From positions 1,673,836 to 1,737,835 of the forward strand of contig NZ_AP018222.1 in assembly GCF_002368035.1 (NCBI RefSeq): a stretch of 64,000 nt of DNA. The letters are read 5' to 3'. The DNA comes from Nostoc linckia NIES-25. Its GTDB lineage: Bacteria > Cyanobacteriota > Cyanobacteriia > Cyanobacteriales > Nostocaceae. Shown in pieces: positions 61,326 to 64,000 of the stretch; positions within the stretch are counted from its first letter, which is position 1, and every line of letters starts with the position of its first letter. The translations under genes were made by a program, and so were the position numbers. Below the pieces are notes generated by a model that saw nothing but the letters and a program-made list of their open reading frames with translations, had not been told where the DNA came from and ran no database searches.

Positions 61326-63647
61326 GTGGTTTCTCATTCGATTTGGATTGTTGGCACCAGCCGCAGTGGTAAGACAACTCGCTTAGTAGAGCAATTTTGT
61401 AGTTGGGTGAAACCTAAAAGTACGTATATTGACTCATTTTATACCAAAAATCAACGACGTGAAAAAGGTGATAATGTCTCCAAATTTTTATATCTTAAGC
61501 CAACAGAACCAGGAGTTTTACTCTTAGCTGCTAATGATGATAATCGTCGAGAATTAGGAGATAAAATTGTTACATCTACATCGGGAAAATATCCGGTTCG
61601 TGGGAAGACACCGCTGGGTTTTTTTCAGGATGAGGTTATTTTATTTTGGCCATTGCTAATCAATTCATTGAACCTCAAGGCGCAGTTTCCAGTGAGATTG
61701 CGGCCAGAAACCGAACAAGAGTTAGCAACTAAACTGTGGCGTTCCCAATTAGACGAAGAAATTTTACGTCTTGCGGGTGTGAATGAGTCTCGTTTAGTGC
61801 GTCGCATCTTAGACTTATTTCAATTAGCAGCTTATAGTGGTACACCTTGTGAAGATATTGCCGAAATTTTGGCTAGGGGTTTGGGGGAAAATAGTACAAA
61901 TTTAGAGCCGGAATTTTTGGCATCTTTGCTGTTAGATTGGCGTAACTGGTGTTTAGAGAGGGGATTGCTAACTTATGGGATTATTACTGAACTTTATAGC
62001 CAGCATTTATTAAGCGATCGCAATTACCAAAAGCACTTAACAAAACGCTATCAAGCAATACTGGCGGATGATGTCGATGATTATCCTGGGATAGCGCGTC
62101 TGTTGTTTGAGTTGCTCCTAGACCAAGGCGCAGTTGGGGCGTTTAGCTATAATCCCGATGGTGCAGTGCGATTGGGATTAGGAGGAGACCCAAACTACCT
62201 CGAAGGTTTAGCAGAGCGTTGTCGGGTAGAAACCTTGACCGAGCCGCCTCCAGAGTCACTAGGACAACAACTGGCTACACAAATGGTGGAATTAGTCACA
62301 GAGTCAATTATGCCATTGAGTTTACCCGAAATCGTACACTCAATTCAAACCACCTCCCGCGCCCAATTATTGCGACTAACAGCACAAGTCATTGCCAATG
62401 CCATCCAATCAGGGCAAGTGGAACCAGAAGAAGTAGCGATTATAGCACCAGGTTTGGATGCGATCGCTCGTTATACCCTAGTAGAAATCCTCGTCAAGCA
62501 AAACATCCCAGTAGAATCCCTTAACGACCAACGTCCATTAATTAGTTCGCCAGTAATTCGAGCATTGCTCACCATGCTGGCACTAGTTTATCCCGGCTTA
62601 GGACGCCTTGTAGACCGGGATGCCGTAGCAGAAATGCTCGTTGTCTTGAGCAGAAAACAACAACCATCAGAAAATACAGACGCGATGAATCGAGACGCGA
62701 TGAATCGAGACGCGATGAATCGCGTCTCTACGGACATCGACCCGGTACGCGCCGGTTTAATAGCAGATTACTGCTTCGTACCCCATCTCGACCGCCCCAA
62801 CTTACTACCAGTATCAAGCTTCGAGCGCTGGGATAGAATCGGCTATGCAGCTACCACAGCTTATAACGAGATATTACAGTGGTTAGAACAACAGCGATCG
62901 CAACAAGAACAACGTTTAATTCCCAGCCCCATTTCCCTTTTAGATAGGGCAATTCAACGTTTTTTGTGGAATGGTAGCAATCTCCCCTACGAACAACTAG
63001 CAGCATTGCGCGAATTACTAGAAACCGCCCAACACTACTGGGAAATTGACACCAGGTTACGACAAACCAATTCAAAATTATCCCCCGACTCCTCCATCTC
63101 CCCATCTCCCCATACTTCTCTGCGAGAGGCTGCGCCAACGGCTCCGCTCAGTACAAGTCTCCCCATCTCCCCATCTCCCTCAGCCGCCACCATTGTCGAA
63201 TTCATTCAGCTACTGCGACGCGGTACTATCACCGCCAACCCTTACCCCGTGCGTCCCATTGGTGGAGCCAGAAAAGCTGTCACCCTAGCAACTATATTTC
63301 AATATCGATCGAGTAGGCGATCGCATCGCTGGCATTTTTGGCTGGATGCTGGTTCGCCTCTATGGGCTAAAGGTGGTGCAGCAACATTGTTTGGTGCGCC
63401 GTTTTTCCTGCAAGATAGATTAGGCGAACCTTGGACAGCAGAAGATGAAAAAGTAGCAGAACAACAAAGGCTACGCCGAATTTTGGCAGATTTGCTCTCT
63501 CGCGTCTCCAAGAGAGTTTATTTATGTCACAGCGATTTAGCCGTCAATGGACAAGAGCAACTAGGGCCTCTTTTACCTTTAGTGAATGCCTGTGTCACAG
63601 TTATTTCTGAAACTAGTGTTGATTCAAGTGACACCAATTTGAAATAA
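61326..63647 (+). CDS. P-loop helicase/recombinase-like protein with repeat insertions
   Basis: The 773-residue product has a Walker A in GTSRSGKTTRLVEQF (about 10-24), and the motifs ILADDVDDYPGIARLLFE (Walker B-like) and EEVAIIAPGLDAIARY (about 380) of the UvrD/AddB superfamily. It is probably involved in DNA recombination or repair. Two segments look foreign: triplicated DAMNR (about 452-466) and the Ser/Pro-rich SISPSPHTSLREAAPTAPLS (about 592-611 and following); both are encoded by intergenic-type repeats and keep the frame. No C-terminal nuclease motif is clear. Confidence 0.75.
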   Translation: MVSHSIWIVGTSRSGKTTRLVEQFCSWVKPKSTYIDSFYTKNQRREKGDNVSKFLYLKPTEPGVLLLAANDDNRRELGDKIVTSTSGKYPVRGKTPLGFFQDEVILFWPLLINSLNLKAQFPVRLRPETEQELATKLWRSQLDEEILRLAGVNESRLVRRILDLFQLAAYSGTPCEDIAEILARGLGENSTNLEPEFLASLLLDWRNWCLERGLLTYGIITELYSQHLLSDRNYQKHLTKRYQAILADDVDDYPGIARLLFELLLDQGAVGAFSYNPDGAVRLGLGGDPNYLEGLAERCRVETLTEPPPESLGQQLATQMVELVTESIMPLSLPEIVHSIQTTSRAQLLRLTAQVIANAIQSGQVEPEEVAIIAPGLDAIARYTLVEILVKQNIPVESLNDQRPLISSPVIRALLTMLALVYPGLGRLVDRDAVAEMLVVLSRKQQPSENTDAMNRDAMNRDAMNRVSTDIDPVRAGLIADYCFVPHLDRPNLLPVSSFERWDRIGYAATTAYNEILQWLEQQRSQQEQRLIPSPISLLDRAIQRFLWNGSNLPYEQLAALRELLETAQHYWEIDTRLRQTNSKLSPDSSISPSPHTSLREAAPTAPLSTSLPISPSPSAATIVEFIQLLRRGTITANPYPVRPIGGARKAVTLATIFQYRSSRRSHRWHFWLDAGSPLWAKGGAATLFGAPFFLQDRLGEPWTAEDEKVAEQQRLRRILADLLSRVSKRVYLCHSDLAVNGQEQLGPLLPLVNACVTVISETSVDSSDTNLK
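62679..62730 (+). repeat. In-frame triplicate GACGCGATGAATCGA repeat
   Basis: Three tandem 15-bp copies (62679-62693, 62694-62708, 62709-62723) are followed by cgcgtctc, so the last copy forms GAGACGCGAT/CGCGTCTC hairpin-like pairing. Each copy encodes DAMNR. Relatives occur outside genes at about 63676-63700 (acgcgattcatcgcgt) and 63749-63774. Confidence 0.85.
63085..63178 (+). repeat. In-frame insertion of dispersed repeat with CCATCTCC copies
   Basis: A core of about 46 bases (63113-63158: acttctctgcgagaggctgc, ending CGCTCAGTACAAGT) matches the intergenic repeat at about 35266-35351. It is flanked on both sides by copies of CCATCTCC. It encodes a Ser/Pro-rich linker of about 31 residues. 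Confidence 0.75.
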
Positions 63648-63780
63648 AGAATACCAAAAATATACCATTTGTAGAAACGCGATTCATCGCGTCTTCTATC
63701 GATACGGTTCGTTGTAGCAACAAACGCCATACGGTTCGTTGTAGGTAACAGACGCGATAAATCGCCGTCTCTAAAAAATA

Positions 63781-64000
63781 TTATTTCATCACCGATTTAA
63801 ACAAAAAAAATACGTTCTTATAGCGATTAGTAATTACCAAATTTTTCATATTTATTTTTGGATTTAATGTTTGCAAACTTCGTGACTGCGGTTGATTTGG
63901 AATAGGATAACGAACAGGCACTTTATTACGCCATAGGATTAAAGGAATACAGAAAAGTCCTAAAATAATTATTACTCCAGTCATAAACCAAACAATTAAT
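63781..64000 (-). CDS. C-terminal part of a small membrane protein, runs off the window
   Basis: The frame stops at 63781 and stays open to the window edge. Its visible 72 residues start LIVWFMTGVIIILGLFCIPL, a hydrophobic segment, then a basic loop (WRNKVPVRYPIPNQPQ) and a polar tail. The ATG at 63984 is an internal possibility, but the preceding LIVWF looks like the same helix, so the gene may start outside. No family recognised. Confidence 0.45.
   Translation of the reverse strand, partial: LIVWFMTGVIIILGLFCIPLILWRNKVPVRYPIPNQPQSRSLQTLNPKINMKNLVITNRYKNVFFLFKSVMK

Noticed and set aside
1..64000. tRNA, rRNA or other known structured RNA genes
   Set aside because: No cloverleaf-like or T-loop GGTTCGAATCC-type sequence was found in the gaps by eye; a tRNAscan/Infernal run would decide.

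Overview
This window looks like the chromosome of a filamentous, heterocyst-type cyanobacterium (Nostoc/Anabaena/Calothrix-like). The signs are many GCGATCGC-type HIP1 sites in genes and spacers, the cyanobacterial/plastid genes for PcxA (CemA-like) and ribosomal protein PSRP-3 (Ycf65), a cytochrome c6, short tandemly repeated heptamers, many small inverted-repeat elements, and a 37-nt CRISPR repeat of cyanobacterial style. No rRNA or tRNA gene was recognised. The assignment rests on gene content and repeats only.

Layout. 1-6.8 kb: tex, a [2Fe-2S] ferredoxin, two small membrane proteins, a coiled-coil protein, a cytochrome c6 and an aldo/keto reductase. 6.9-10.6 kb: an accessory block on the minus strand with an AAA-type ATPase overlapping a TPR protein, then a hicAB toxin-antitoxin pair whose toxin gene carries an in-frame amber codon. 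11.2-15.4 kb: a calcium-binding RTX-type surface or secreted protein and a PEP-CTERM protein, each next to a copy of the same transposon-like element with a 5-bp target duplication; scraps of a second flotillin gene lie here. 15.7-21.3 kb: flotillin/YqiK plus YqiJ-like operon and a soluble lytic transglycosylase. 22.3-30 kb: a membrane-anchored patatin, a Uma2 protein, a UbiH-type monooxygenase, small proteins, YebC and a TrkA-type protein. 30.1-31.7 kb: a CRISPR array of 22 repeats and 21 spacers without cas genes. 31.9-43.0 kb: a membrane/HEAT protein, infC, a WD40 protein kinase with eroded active-site motifs, PSRP-3, two tandem DUF29 genes, a HAD hydrolase, map and small proteins.

43.4-53.4 kb holds nine co-oriented minus-strand genes that read as a type IV secretion/conjugation-like apparatus: a VirB2-like pilin candidate, a VirB3-like protein, a VirB4-like ATPase, a VirB5-like exported helical protein, a VirB6-like membrane protein, two VirB8-like paralogues, a VirB10-like protein and one unknown. 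No relaxase, VirD4, VirB9 or VirB11 was recognised in the window. This is the best candidate for an undescribed system. 55-64 kb: a PstS-like protein, a DUF3134-type acidic protein, an XRE regulator, MltA, PcxA and a P-loop helicase/recombinase-like protein carrying two in-frame insertions of intergenic repeats. A C-terminal TnpB scrap lies at 53.8-53.9 kb.

A recurring theme is small non-autonomous elements: at least five inverted-repeat families are seen, several with target duplications, nested insertions, or insertion exactly at a stop codon that is regenerated.
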